Shown: positions 35,365 through 44,458, counted from the stretch's first letter. The stretch is DNA of 64,000 bases from Deltaproteobacteria bacterium HGW-Deltaproteobacteria-15 (GCA_002840535.1 PHBH01000038.1:1-64000), one strand, 5' to 3'. Numbers and translations are program-made. The notes: generated by a model not told the origin, from the sequence alone.

Positions 35365-36000
35365 TTATCTGGCTTGGTTAATCTCCCTGCCCATGTGATG
35401 CGCCAGTTCCCTCATACCTTCCTCAGTATCCCTCCCAAGCTGCTCGATCTGCGGCTCGGAGAGAGTATTGTTGAGCAGGACTCGTACTTTCTTGTCCAGT
35501 TTGTCCACGGTGCCATGCACCTCCACACTTGTAAATAGCGCCTTAACCTGCAGCATCACGCCCACTTCCCTGTGGCTTTTTGAGTGCTCCTCGACCATCC
35601 TCTCATATCGATCCTGAATCCTTAGCCATTTTTCCTTCGCGCCGGGGTCAGATCCGTTCTCACTCTTCTTATGCACCAATTCCATATGCCGCAGGTTGTA
35701 GAGAATCGATATATCCCTTTCAAAATGCTCGGTGAAGCTACAGAGCACCGCAAATTTCTTATCCTGTAACTGTCGTTGGTGTACAAGCTGTTGCTGATGC
35801 AATGCTGACACGTGCTGGAAAAGGGATCCCGCACCCGCCAAGAGTAGCCCACCAAGCACGGTGATGACCACGGGGTGGGCTGCTGCGGCCCAGAGCTTGC
35901 CTGCCCTTCCCTTGGGTGGCTCCAACTCGCGTCTGAGCACCTCACGATACTCCATCTCGGCACGGATTTGAGCTTTTTCTTGATCTGAGAGTTCGAGCAT
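35365..36000 (-). CDS. Membrane-anchored hypothetical protein
   Basis: A 211-aa protein with a short helical N-terminus (EKAQIRAEMEYREVLRRELE), one membrane helix at about residues 43-62 and a long helical, coiled-coil-prone C-terminal domain (HQQQLVHQRQLQDKKFAVL onward). GGAGGTGA lies close before the ATG. No family recognised. It may be an envelope sensor or scaffold; nothing in the context says which. Confidence 0.55.
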   Translation of the reverse strand: MLELSDQEKAQIRAEMEYREVLRRELEPPKGRAGKLWAAAAHPVVITVLGGLLLAGAGSLFQHVSALHQQQLVHQRQLQDKKFAVLCSFTEHFERDISILYNLRHMELVHKKSENGSDPGAKEKWLRIQDRYERMVEEHSKSHREVGVMLQVKALFTSVEVHGTVDKLDKKVRVLLNNTLSEPQIEQLGRDTEEGMRELAHHMGREINQAR

Positions 36001-36143
36001 CAGTTCACCTCCAATGGCTTATGAACTATTGCCGTTGATTCTTGGGCTCTAACGGATAGCCAAGCCGCTCGGCCACCGAGGCTTTGCTGTAACCGCCGCG
36101 GGTTCCCGAGTCGGCTTTGGCGGCATGTTCGCCGCAGGCGATC

Positions 36144-36382
36144 TCATTTGCCGAAATGTTTCTTGAAGAGCTTCTCTGACTTCTTAAAGCCTTTCTCGGT
36201 CATCACAACAGATTTTGCCTTGCCGATAGGATTTGCGATAAGTCCTTTCTCGTGCAGGCGGTTCATTGTATCCCAGTCAAAACCCTTCCATGCTCTCGCC
36301 CCTAACCCTCCAGTCTTTGGTGAGTGACCAGGAACATCAGGGCCAGGGTGTACTCATCAACTTTGGCTTTATCGTACTCCAT
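36144..36382 (-). pseudogene. DUF6429 gene with a frameshift
   Basis: From an ATG at 36382 (AAGGAACG upstream) the frame reads MEYDKAKVDEYTLALMFLVT and then runs into a TAG. A different frame takes over with ARAWKGFDWDTMNRLHEKGL and ends EKGFKKSEKLFKKHFGK at a TGA (36144-36146). Together these are a complete DUF6429-like protein (about 78 aa) broken by an indel between the two halves; the 239-base span is not a multiple of three. Downstream (36031-36143), a further frame reads GYSKASVAERLGYPLEP to a stop and may be another leftover fragment. Confidence 0.65.
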
Positions 36383-37175
36383 TGACGACGTTCCTTCTTA
36401 CAATTTGGCGAACTTTGGATTAGACGTCTCAATTGATATCCGGTTATACGGCAATTTCGCAATCTAATCCCATAATGACCGCTGTCTCTGCCGTATAATC
36501 CACCCCACAATGGGCTTATATTGCGGATGTGAAATATAATTCAGTTGGCACTGCAACGGAATGTAGTCCCTTCGACGTTGTTGGGCGACGGCTCTCTTCG
36601 AGTTCCTATACAGGACTTAGATTCAGTCCCAAAACCTTCTCCTGCAAGGACGATCGGGACGCGGCTTCTTGTCAGCTCCATGGGAAAAGAGAAAACCCCA
36701 CTCTCCTCTAAGAGAAATGGGGTTTCCGATATCGTTTCATGGCTACCTCTGTAATGGGTTGACAGATAGGGCCGATTTTCAGCCAAGCCTACTCCCGGAG
36801 CCGATTTTGTCAAGCGATTTCGAGGCTTATACCACAAAGATCCAGGGCGCATAACCAAAGAAGAATTCACCGCCCGCTTCGCTAGAGACGCAGAGATCGC
36901 AGAGTGGATTCTTTTTTTTGTCTGCGGGGAGACGACCGCAGACAAAAAATGGCTCATAGGCGACGATGAGATCTTGGGACGCCAATGGACGCATAGGGCA
37001 GAGAGCAGAGGGCATTGCGCAGCGGAGGGCAGAAAAGAATGAATTCCGGATCAGGTCCGGAATGACGAAAGCGAAATCCGGCAGCAGACAAAGCAAGAGT
37101 CCCTCTCGCCCGCTGCGCTAGAGCCCTCAGACACAGAGAGGTGTCTCTGTGAGAGGTCGTTCTCTCTTTCACGGA
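36383..37175. other. 790-base gap with inverted repeats and dispersed repeat copy 3
   Basis: No gene is supported. It holds an inverted repeat TTATACGGCA (36444-36453) with TGCCGTATAA (36489-36498); a hairpin AAACCCCA...TGGGGTTT near 36694-36727; and copy 3 of the CACAGAG repeat family. In copy 3, GAGACGCAGAG-type sequence (near 36884), a perfect 14-bp stem TTTTTTGTCTGCGG (36914-36927) with 36936-36949, and a right end rich in CTCTCGCCCGCTGCGCTAGAG (near 37098) and CTCTGTGAGAG are seen. An open minus-strand frame (36541-36957) was not accepted as a gene. Confidence 0.5.
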
Positions 37176-37889
37176 TCAGCTCTTGCCGGGCTTTTTCTTT
37201 TCCAGCTCTTCCAATAGTGGGATCATGTCTTGCAGGTGTTTTCGAAATGCCTGTTCCGTCCCTTTCACGTCGCCCCTTTGGATTTTTTCAAGAATTGCGG
37301 GATGGGACGTCGCATCGTGCAACACCCGTCTGGACGGCTTGATGCTCAAAATCAGGTCCTGGGTAATGTCCATGAGGATATTCACCAGCAGCTCGTACAT
37401 GGAGTTGTGGGACGCTTTGGCCACCAGGCGATGGAAATCCACATTCCAGGCCACAAAATTATCGCCACTCTTGATTCCTGGATTCTTTTCGATGTTCTTC
37501 TCCAGCAGTTTGATGTCTTCCAGGCTACGCCGTTGGGCGGCCAGAGCGGCAACAACGGGCTCCATCTCCAGTCGGACTTCCATGATCTCGGCGACGCTGG
37601 TATGGTTCAGTCTCAGTGCATCGCGAATCATATTGGAAATGACATCGTGCTTCATGGGGCGGACGAATGCGCCGCCGGCCGCGCCCCGCCTGATCTGGAG
37701 AAAGCCGGTGTTTTCCAGGTTTCGAATCGCTTCACGCACAACTACGCGACTGACACCGAGAATCTCCATCAATTCATGTTCGGAAGGCAGTCTCTCGCCC
37801 TCCTCCCATTCCTGATTGAATAAGGACTGCTTCAGTTGATCGGCGACCTGGTCCGCCAGTCTCCCGGTTCGAATGGATTTCAATGGCAT
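37176..37889 (-). CDS. FadR/GntR-family transcriptional regulator
   Basis: A 237-aa regulator: N-terminal winged helix (residues about 8-75, with SEHELMEILGVSRVVVREAI as recognition region) and a C-terminal all-helical FCD domain (VRLEMEPVVAALAA near 107, HxxxH-type metal residues in FHRLV and ATSHPAIL). These usually repress until a carboxylate or sugar acid binds. The start at 37889 is chosen because the promoter and a palindrome lie between it and the upstream in-frame ATG at 37943. It is divergent from the first TTT transporter and very likely controls it. Confidence 0.82.
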   Translation of the reverse strand: MPLKSIRTGRLADQVADQLKQSLFNQEWEEGERLPSEHELMEILGVSRVVVREAIRNLENTGFLQIRRGAAGGAFVRPMKHDVISNMIRDALRLNHTSVAEIMEVRLEMEPVVAALAAQRRSLEDIKLLEKNIEKNPGIKSGDNFVAWNVDFHRLVAKASHNSMYELLVNILMDITQDLILSIKPSRRVLHDATSHPAILEKIQRGDVKGTEQAFRKHLQDMIPLLEELEKKKPGKS

Positions 37890-37927
37890 GTTACAGAGGA
37901 CCTCTGGTGAAGGTTTCAAAGGCATAC

Positions 37928-37957
37928 TATATACGTATAACATTTTGAAGTTGTCAA
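37928..37957 (-). promoter_or_regulatory. Promoter and operator of the FadR-type regulator
   Basis: On the minus strand TTGACA (37957-37952) and TATATA (37933-37928) are separated by 18 bases. The perfect palindrome TATACGTATA (37930-37939) overlaps the -10 element. A matching palindrome lies at the divergent promoter. This is the expected site for autorepression. Confidence 0.6.
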
Positions 37958-38020
37958 GCTGTAACTCGAAATAACATAAACCATTGTTTTTTCAGGTCCT
38001 TAAAATTATTACTATTTTTC

Positions 38021-38068
38021 TTGACACACAGAAATGTGAATTGTAAAAGAACTAACGTCATACGTATG
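38021..38068 (+). promoter_or_regulatory. Promoter and operator of the first TTT operon
   Basis: TTGACA at 38021-38026 with an A/T-rich -10 region near 38042-38048 is followed by the perfect palindrome CATACGTATG (38059-38068), sharing ATACGTAT with the regulator's own operator. Binding there would block transcription of the transporter genes that begin at 38168. Confidence 0.55.
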
Positions 38069-38167
38069 CGTTTTCTTGCGTATTTTTAGAAACATATCGT
38101 CCTCAAAACCGACCATGTAGTTACCCGCCCGGGAACCTGATTGCTTGAAACGAAAGGAGAGATTTCT

Positions 38168-39142
38168 ATGTTGAAAGGATTGAGTGTACTGTTTGCAGTG
38201 CTGGCCTTGAACGGAATTCCTCTCATCCAGACGGCTGCGGCCGAAAAATTTCCTGCAAAGCCGATAGAGCTCGTCTGCCCCTTTCCAGCCGGCGCTTCCA
38301 TAGATTTAATGTCCCGGCTGGTTGCGGACATCGCTCCCAAGTTCCTGGGACAGCGTATGGTTGTGGTCAACAAACCGGGCGGGGCCGGAAGCATGGCCGC
38401 CGCAGATGTCATCAGCACTAAAGCGGAAGGTTATAAACTGGCTACAATGACCAGTTTTTACTTTGCGGCTACTGCGAAGACTCAAAAGATCCCTTTTGAC
38501 CCGAATGATCTCGTCCCCCTGACCAACTTCATGGAATTTCGATTCGGCATGATGGTGAGGGGTGATTCACCCTGGAAGACCCTTGATGACCTCTTGGATT
38601 ATGCCCGGAAGAACCCGGGCAAATTGAAGTGGGGCCATCCGGGCCGTGCGCTCTCCATCTACATGTCCGCCCTGTCCATTTTCAGAAAGTCCTCCGTTCA
38701 AACGGTGGACGTTCCCTATCAGGGGAGCCCTCAAGTGCTGGCTGCCCTCCTGGGAGGACATATCGACGCGGCAACCGGCGTGTATGGAACCGTGAAGGAT
38801 CACGTGACGGCCGGGAAACTCAGATACCTGACCGTATACAGCGACAAGAGATACAGCGACCTGCCGGACGTCCCCACTGTGGTAGAGCTCGGCTTTCCAC
38901 AAGCCGACATTCCTTCCTTCATCGGTATCTACGCTCATAAGGACACGCCGGAAGCAGTCAAACGAACGCTTATGGATGCTTTCAAGAAGACCTATGAGGA
39001 CCCGGAATTCAAGAAGGGAATTGAAAAGATCGGGGAAGAACCCAAATATGGGGATCCGGCATTGATGAGGGAGGCAATCAGAAAAGGCGAGGAAGTCAGC
39101 GTCCCGATCCTGAAAGAGTTCGGCCTTTACGTGGTCAAATAG
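38168..39142 (+). CDS. tctC: TTT transporter substrate-binding protein, set 1
   Basis: A 324-aa periplasmic receptor of the tripartite tricarboxylate transporter family (Bug/TctC): signal peptide (about 1-24, ending TAAA), then FPAKPIELVCPFPAGASIDL, VVNKPGGAGSMAAADV and YQGSPQVLAALLGGHIDAA, the two ligand-binding loops of the family. Ligands are usually carboxylates. AAAGGAG lies before the ATG at 38168; an extension to 38141 is unlikely. It opens a tctCBA operon under the divergent FadR-type regulator. Confidence 0.85.
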   Translation: MLKGLSVLFAVLALNGIPLIQTAAAEKFPAKPIELVCPFPAGASIDLMSRLVADIAPKFLGQRMVVVNKPGGAGSMAAADVISTKAEGYKLATMTSFYFAATAKTQKIPFDPNDLVPLTNFMEFRFGMMVRGDSPWKTLDDLLDYARKNPGKLKWGHPGRALSIYMSALSIFRKSSVQTVDVPYQGSPQVLAALLGGHIDAATGVYGTVKDHVTAGKLRYLTVYSDKRYSDLPDVPTVVELGFPQADIPSFIGIYAHKDTPEAVKRTLMDAFKKTYEDPEFKKGIEKIGEEPKYGDPALMREAIRKGEEVSVPILKEFGLYVVK

Positions 39143-39191
39143 ATTTCGGTTCTGTCCACGTATTGGAAATCCGCTCCTGGTGACATGAAGG

Positions 39192-39647
39192 ATGACACTT
39201 GGCCGTGACCAATTGAGCACCGTCTTTTGGATCGCAATCTCGATCCTCGTCTGCGCGAATTTCTGGCAGGATGTGGGAAGTTTCGTATCCCCGGGACCCG
39301 GTTTCTTTCCTTTCTGGTCGGCTGTTGCCCTGGGGGGGCTTGCATTAACCAACGGCGCCACAAGGCTCTTGAAAAAGAAGGAGGCGCCGGCGGAACAGCG
39401 GGTAAGCATAAAATGGGGCAAGGTTATATTCGTTGTAGCATCCCTCCTGATCTATTCCCTGCTCTTGAGCACATTTGGATATCTCATCACCACGTTTGCA
39501 CTGATGCTCCTCTTGTTTGCCGTGACGGAAAGGCCGAGGGTCTGGAGTTGGCTGGGAAGCGCTCTGCTCGCGACGTTTCTAAGCTATGTTGTCTTCTATT
39601 TGTGGCTGAACGTTCAATTGCCGGCGGGAAAATTCGCCTTCGGGTGA
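39192..39647 (+). CDS. tctB: TTT transporter small membrane subunit, set 1
   Basis: A 151-aa protein with four predicted membrane helices, the SPGPGFFPFW motif near residue 32 and the TctB (DUF1468) layout. It pairs with TctA to form the secondary transporter in the inner membrane. It lies 49 bases after tctC and 20 before tctA. Confidence 0.8.
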   Translation: MTLGRDQLSTVFWIAISILVCANFWQDVGSFVSPGPGFFPFWSAVALGGLALTNGATRLLKKKEAPAEQRVSIKWGKVIFVVASLLIYSLLLSTFGYLITTFALMLLLFAVTERPRVWSWLGSALLATFLSYVVFYLWLNVQLPAGKFAFG

Positions 39648-39667
39648 TTTCCCTGGGAAGGTAGCTG

Positions 39668-41164
39668 GTGGACACCCTTCATAGTCTCCTCTATGGATTT
39701 TCGATAGGGCTTCAACCCGCCAACATTCTGGTATGTTTTATCGGTGTCCTGGTGGGAACTCTAGTAGGAGTGCTTCCCGGAATAGGACCGGTTGGAGCCA
39801 TATCGATCCTCCTGCCTATAAGCTTCCAATTATCCCCCGTCTCCGGGATCATCATGCTTGCAGGGATCTACTATGGCTGTATGTATGGAGGCTCTACGAC
39901 CTCCATTTTGGTCAATATCCCGGGCGAGGCCGCCTCGGTGGTCACCTGCCTGGATGGTTACGAAATGGCCAAGAAAGGGAGGGCGGGAGCCGCGCTGGGC
40001 ATAGCTGCATTCGGGTCTTTTGTCGCCGGGACACTGGGGCTGATAGGACTGATGTTTTTCGCCGCCCCTCTTGCAGAGCTTGGATTGAGGTTCGGCCCCC
40101 CTGAGTATGCTGCGGTCATCTTTCTCGGTTTGACGCTCATCACGTATCTCTCGCATGGCCCCGTCCTGAGAGGTCTTATGATGGGGGCTCTCGGTCTCAT
40201 ACTGAGCTGCATCGGTCTTGACCCCATACAGGCTTCTCCCAGAATGATCTTCAACACCCTCTATCTCTGGGACGGGATCGACCTTGCCCCCCTGGCAATG
40301 GGCCTCTTCGGGGTTTCGGAAGTCCTGACCAACATCGAGAAGAGTGCCGATCCTGAAGTTCTCAGGACCAAGATCAAGAACCTGTTTCCCACTTTGCAGG
40401 ACTGGATCCATTCAAAATGGGCCATTTTGAGGGGCTCTGTTCTCGGATTCCTGCTGGGTGTTTTGCCCGGCGGGGGGCCGGTCATTGCGGCATTTGTCTC
40501 CTATGGACTTGAAAAAAAGCTTTCGAAACAGCCCCATCTATTTGGGAAGGGCGCCATCGAAGGGGTCGCCGGACCGGAGAGTGCGAACAATTCGGCATGT
40601 TCCGGAGGTTTCATCCCGCTCTTCACCCTTGGGATTCCTCCCAATGTCGTCCTTGCGCTTTTCTTTGGAGCCATGATGATACACGGGATACGTCCCGGGC
40701 CTCTCCTTTTGCAGGATCACCCTGATATATTCTGGGGCGTGGTCAGCAGTATGTATATAGGAAACGTGATGCTCCTGGTACTCAATCTTCCGCTTATCCC
40801 CCTGTGGGTGCAGCTTCTGAAAATACCTTACAAGATTCTGTTTCCCCTTATTCTCCTTTTGTGCCTGATAGGGTCCTACAGCATCAAGAACAGTGCTTTC
40901 GATATGTTCGTAATGATCTTTTTCGGTGTGGTGGGCTATCTTTTTCGAAAATTCGGATACGAGGCGGCTCCCCTGATCCTTGCCTTTGTCCTGGGACCGA
41001 TGTTGGAATTGAATCTGCGCCAATCCCTCATCATTTCAGAAGGAAGTGTTCTCATTTTCTTCACCCGCCCTATTTCGGCCGTCACGGTAGCTTTTTCGAT
41101 CCTTCTTCTGGCAACCTCCTTTATTTCCTTTTTGAGAAAAGGCCGGAAGAATTCCCCTGGATAG
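39668..41164 (+). CDS. tctA: TTT transporter large membrane subunit, set 1
   Basis: A 498-aa polytopic permease with the two repeated TctA halves, each holding the GxxxGxLPGxGP motif: VGVLPGIGPVGA near residue 35 and LGVLPGGGPVIA near 260, and GGSTTSILVNIPGEA near 74. About ten to twelve membrane helices. GTG start with GGGAAGG upstream. Together with the two preceding genes it imports an unknown, probably carboxylic, substrate. Confidence 0.85.
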   Translation: MDTLHSLLYGFSIGLQPANILVCFIGVLVGTLVGVLPGIGPVGAISILLPISFQLSPVSGIIMLAGIYYGCMYGGSTTSILVNIPGEAASVVTCLDGYEMAKKGRAGAALGIAAFGSFVAGTLGLIGLMFFAAPLAELGLRFGPPEYAAVIFLGLTLITYLSHGPVLRGLMMGALGLILSCIGLDPIQASPRMIFNTLYLWDGIDLAPLAMGLFGVSEVLTNIEKSADPEVLRTKIKNLFPTLQDWIHSKWAILRGSVLGFLLGVLPGGGPVIAAFVSYGLEKKLSKQPHLFGKGAIEGVAGPESANNSACSGGFIPLFTLGIPPNVVLALFFGAMMIHGIRPGPLLLQDHPDIFWGVVSSMYIGNVMLLVLNLPLIPLWVQLLKIPYKILFPLILLLCLIGSYSIKNSAFDMFVMIFFGVVGYLFRKFGYEAAPLILAFVLGPMLELNLRQSLIISEGSVLIFFTRPISAVTVAFSILLLATSFISFLRKGRKNSPG

Positions 41165-41241
41165 GATTCCCACCCGCCGAAGCCCGGCCGAGGATCTCTT
41201 CATGCATGAAGCCAACAACGGCGATCTCCTGTGTGAAGGAC

Positions 41242-41304
41242 GAGAGACTCTGTGAACTCTGTGAGAGACCATCCCTTCTTCGGCACATTGCCCAATATTG
41301 GGCA
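41242..41304. repeat. Dispersed CACAGAG/CTCTGTG repeat, copy 4
   Basis: GAGAGACTCTGTGAACTCTG (from 41242) is followed by the perfect palindrome TGCCCAATATTGGGCA (41289-41304). It sits between the two TTT operons and repeats the pattern of tandem CTCTGTG units next to a unique hairpin. Confidence 0.45.
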
Positions 41305-41449
41305 GTGCTCGAGACAACACGGAGTCTGAAAACCAAATCATAGCATTTTTCAAACACTTGGATTCACCCTGCATGGCAATGGTTTTGCAATTGCGCAGAG
41401 TATTGGGATCACGGTGTCCGGTATCAACCACACTCAGGGAGGAATTATC

Positions 41450-42415
41450 ATGCGTCTATCGAAATGGTCGGTTCCCATGATTCTGTTTGTAAGCGTAACG
41501 TTGGCTGCCGGGTTGGCGACGAACGTCTCCGCCCAGGACAAGTACCCTTCCAAATCCATCACTTATCTCGTAACCTTTGATCCGGGCGGTCAATCCGATC
41601 GCGAAGCACGAAGGCAGCAGCCGCTTCTGGAAAAAAGCCTCGGCCAGAAAGTCGTCGTCGATTACAAAGTGGGCGGCGGCGGAGCTTTGGGCTGGAGTGA
41701 GCTGGTGCGCTCCCAGCCCAATGGCTACCTGATGGCCGGCATCAACATCCCCCACATCATCCTGCAGCCCCTGCAGCAGCAGACCGGCTACACCACAGAA
41801 CAGATCGTGCCGGTGGCAATCTTTCAGCGCACGCCTCTTGCCCTGGCCGTGCTGAAGACCGCACCCTACAAGGACATCAAGGAGTTCCTGGCTGCAGCCA
41901 AGGCCAAGCCCGGCGATATCAGCATCGGCGGGTCCGGCACGTTCTCCGGCCACCACGTGGCCACCCTGCGGTTGCAAAAGCTGGCCGGCACCAAGTTCAA
42001 CTACGTGCCCTTCACCGGCGCAGCGCCGCAGATCACCGCCTTCCTGGGCGGCCATGTGAATGCAATTTTCGGCAACTCCGACGACCTGGTCAAACACGCC
42101 GATTCCATCCGCGTCCTGGCTGTTGCAGACAACAACCGGTTCTTCGGTTTCAAGGACACGCCTACATTCATCGAGTCCGGCATCGACATGGTTGAGTCCA
42201 TCGACCGCGGCATCGGTCTGCCGCCGAAGACCCCGGAAAACGTCATTGCGAGGCTGGAAGCCGCTTTCCTGCAGATAGCCAAAGACCCGTCCATTCAGGA
42301 ACAGATGAAGAAGGAGGGGTTCGTGCCCTTGGCCATGGGCCACAAGGAAAGCAAGGCGCATATCGAGAAGATGACGGCGATCTACAAGGAGATTGTCAAA
42401 GAGTTCAAAAAATAG
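41450..42415 (+). CDS. TTT transporter substrate-binding protein, set 2
   Basis: A 321-aa Bug/TctC receptor: signal peptide (1-28, ending VSAQ), YPSKSITYLVTFDPGGQSDR at the first ligand loop, KVGGGGALGWSELVRS, and TGAAPQITAFLGGHVNAIFG at the second. GGGAGG precedes the ATG at 41450. It differs clearly from the set 1 receptor. It lies within 6.6 kb of suyAB-like genes. In Chromohalobacter a TTT-family transporter (SlcHFG) is the proposed sulfolactate importer, so sulfolactate is the favoured ligand here, by context only. Confidence 0.82.
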   Translation: MRLSKWSVPMILFVSVTLAAGLATNVSAQDKYPSKSITYLVTFDPGGQSDREARRQQPLLEKSLGQKVVVDYKVGGGGALGWSELVRSQPNGYLMAGINIPHIILQPLQQQTGYTTEQIVPVAIFQRTPLALAVLKTAPYKDIKEFLAAAKAKPGDISIGGSGTFSGHHVATLRLQKLAGTKFNYVPFTGAAPQITAFLGGHVNAIFGNSDDLVKHADSIRVLAVADNNRFFGFKDTPTFIESGIDMVESIDRGIGLPPKTPENVIARLEAAFLQIAKDPSIQEQMKKEGFVPLAMGHKESKAHIEKMTAIYKEIVKEFKK

Positions 42416-42431
42416 CGCGGGAGCCGCCGCC

Positions 42432-42905
42432 ATGCTCAAGACCAAACGATCCGGAGACATCGCTACCGGGGCCGCTCTGGCCATCCTGGGCCTTGTGGCG
42501 GCCCTTGCCTCCATATCCATCGGGGAAGGCGCGGGCGGACACCTCCACCCGCGCACCTTTCCCATGCTTCTGGGAGTGCTTCTGATCATTGGCGGCGGAG
42601 GCCTGGCGCTCTCCGCCGCCATGGACCGCACAGCCGCGAAACCGATTGACTGGCCCGACCGGAGAGGCTGGAAAATGTGGATCATCGCCCTGGTGAGTCT
42701 CGTACTCTTTGTCGGGCTCACGCCGGTTCTCGGGTTTCTCCTCTGCATCTTCCTCTTCGTCGGAAGCTTCATCCTCTATTTCGGTCGCTATACCCTGCCG
42801 GTGGCGCTGGGTTGGTCCCTGGGGGTAACCATCTTCATCTACCTGGTGTTCATCCGTTTGCTCGAGCTGACTTTGCCGATGGGACCTTTGGAATTTCTGT
42901 CGTAA
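42432..42905 (+). CDS. TTT transporter small membrane subunit, set 2
   Basis: A 157-aa TctB-type membrane protein with about four helices and the PRTFPMLLGVLLIIGGGG segment near residue 40. ATG at 42432 with a GGGAG sequence upstream; 16 bases after the receptor gene and 20 before the large subunit gene, so tightly co-expressed. Confidence 0.78.
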   Translation: MLKTKRSGDIATGAALAILGLVAALASISIGEGAGGHLHPRTFPMLLGVLLIIGGGGLALSAAMDRTAAKPIDWPDRRGWKMWIIALVSLVLFVGLTPVLGFLLCIFLFVGSFILYFGRYTLPVALGWSLGVTIFIYLVFIRLLELTLPMGPLEFLS

Positions 42906-42925
42906 CAGATTTGTCGAGGTGCTGT

Positions 42926-44434
42926 ATGGAAGCCTGGTCTTCCCTGCTAAACGGCTTTGTTGCCGCGATCACGCCCTACAACCTGCTCTTCGCCCTGATC
43001 GGCAGCATCGCCGGTACACTGGTAGGCGTATTACCCGGCCTGGGGCCCACGGCCGCAATAGCCATGCTCCTGCCGCTCACCACGCATCTGGAGCCGGCGC
43101 CCGCCATCATCATGATGGCAGCCATTTACTATGGCGCCATGTACGGGGGCTCCACCACATCCATCCTGGTGAATATCCCCGGCGAGGCCTCTTCGGTGCC
43201 TACAGCCATGGAGGGGTACCAGCTCAACCTCCAGGGCCGCGGCGGCCCGGCCCTGGGGATCTCGGCAATTGCTTCTTTTGCAGCGGGCACCATGGGCGTG
43301 ATCGGCCTCACCTTCTTCGCACCCGTGCTGTCGGGGGCCGCATTGGCATTCGGCCCGCCGGAGTACTTCGCCCTGACCTTCCTGGGACTGAGCCTGGTGG
43401 TGAGCCTGTCCGGACGGGATCTGGGCAAAGGGATGCTTTCAGCGCTCCTGGGCCTCCTCACCGCCATGATCGGTCTGGACCCGTTGATGGGCGTGGCGCG
43501 GCTGACCTTCGGCTCCATGGAGCTTATGGCCGGCATCGACTTCGTGCCGATCATCATGGGCCTCTTTGCGATCAGCGAAATTCTGACCAACGCCGAAAAA
43601 GAGATCAAGCGCATCCTGGAAGCCAAGCGCGTCGAATGGCTCCCCACCTGGCAGGACATCAAAGATACCTGGAAGGCAACCACCCGATCGGGCGTCATCG
43701 GTTTTCTGGCCGGCCTGATCCCGGGGTGCAGCCCGGCGGTGACATCCTTCATGGTCTATGATCTCGAAAAGCGGCTCTCCAAGCACCCGGAGCGCTTCGG
43801 AAAAGGCGCCATGGACGCGGTAGCCGCAGTGGAGGGCTCCAACAACGCCACCGCGAGCGGCGGATTCGTGCCGCTCCTTGCCTTCGGCATCCCCTCAGGA
43901 CCGGCCCTGGCGGTGCTGCTCGGCGGATTTCTAATGTACGGTCTTCAACCCGGCCCCCGGCTCATGCAGGAGCAGCCCGCCCTGCTCTGGACCATCATAG
44001 CCAGCATGTACATCGGCAATGTCATGCTGCTCGTGCTGAACCTGCCCCTGGTCGGTCTGTGGGCTCGGATGGCGCTCGTCCCCTTCCCCATTCTCGGACC
44101 CATGATTGCGGTATTCACTTTGATCGGCGCCTACAGCCTGCGCCATTCCTTTTTCGACCTCTGGATCTGCATTCTCTTCGGAGTAGTCGGCTACGTCATG
44201 CGCAAGTTCGACTTCCCCATAGCGCCCATGGTGCTTGCAACCGTTCTTGCAAAGCTGATGGAGACCTCCTTCATGCAGTCCCTGGTCATGTCCAAAGGAT
44301 CGCCGCTGATCTTCTTCACGCGCCCCATTTGCATTGCCTTTATCGCGCTGACGGTCATTTCGGTGGTCAGCGGCATTCTGCTGCGCCGCAAAGCCAAATC
44401 GCAGGAACTCGAACTGGAAGAGAGTGAGGCTTGA
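42926..44434 (+). CDS. TTT transporter large membrane subunit, set 2
   Basis: A 502-aa TctA-type permease with LVGVLPGLGPTAAIAM near residue 32, GGSTTSILVNIPGEASS near 73 and GFLAGLIPGCSPAVTS near 257. The second-half motif has GCSP where set 1 has GGGP. GAGG lies before the ATG at 42926; a long upstream extension of the frame lies inside the small-subunit gene and is not real. It ends the second TTT operon, facing the sigma-54 activator gene. Confidence 0.84.
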   Translation: MEAWSSLLNGFVAAITPYNLLFALIGSIAGTLVGVLPGLGPTAAIAMLLPLTTHLEPAPAIIMMAAIYYGAMYGGSTTSILVNIPGEASSVPTAMEGYQLNLQGRGGPALGISAIASFAAGTMGVIGLTFFAPVLSGAALAFGPPEYFALTFLGLSLVVSLSGRDLGKGMLSALLGLLTAMIGLDPLMGVARLTFGSMELMAGIDFVPIIMGLFAISEILTNAEKEIKRILEAKRVEWLPTWQDIKDTWKATTRSGVIGFLAGLIPGCSPAVTSFMVYDLEKRLSKHPERFGKGAMDAVAAVEGSNNATASGGFVPLLAFGIPSGPALAVLLGGFLMYGLQPGPRLMQEQPALLWTIIASMYIGNVMLLVLNLPLVGLWARMALVPFPILGPMIAVFTLIGAYSLRHSFFDLWICILFGVVGYVMRKFDFPIAPMVLATVLAKLMETSFMQSLVMSKGSPLIFFTRPICIAFIALTVISVVSGILLRRKAKSQELELEESEA

Positions 44435-44458
44435 GGGAAGGCGGAATGCGGACAAACC

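Noticed and set aside
36541-36957. 138-codon minus-strand frame in the gap before the FadR-type gene
   Set aside because: It crosses the repeat family and an unrelated hairpin; no family resemblance.
37890-37943. Longer N-terminus for the FadR-type regulator
   Set aside because: The promoter -10 and operator lie within it, so translation should begin at 37889.
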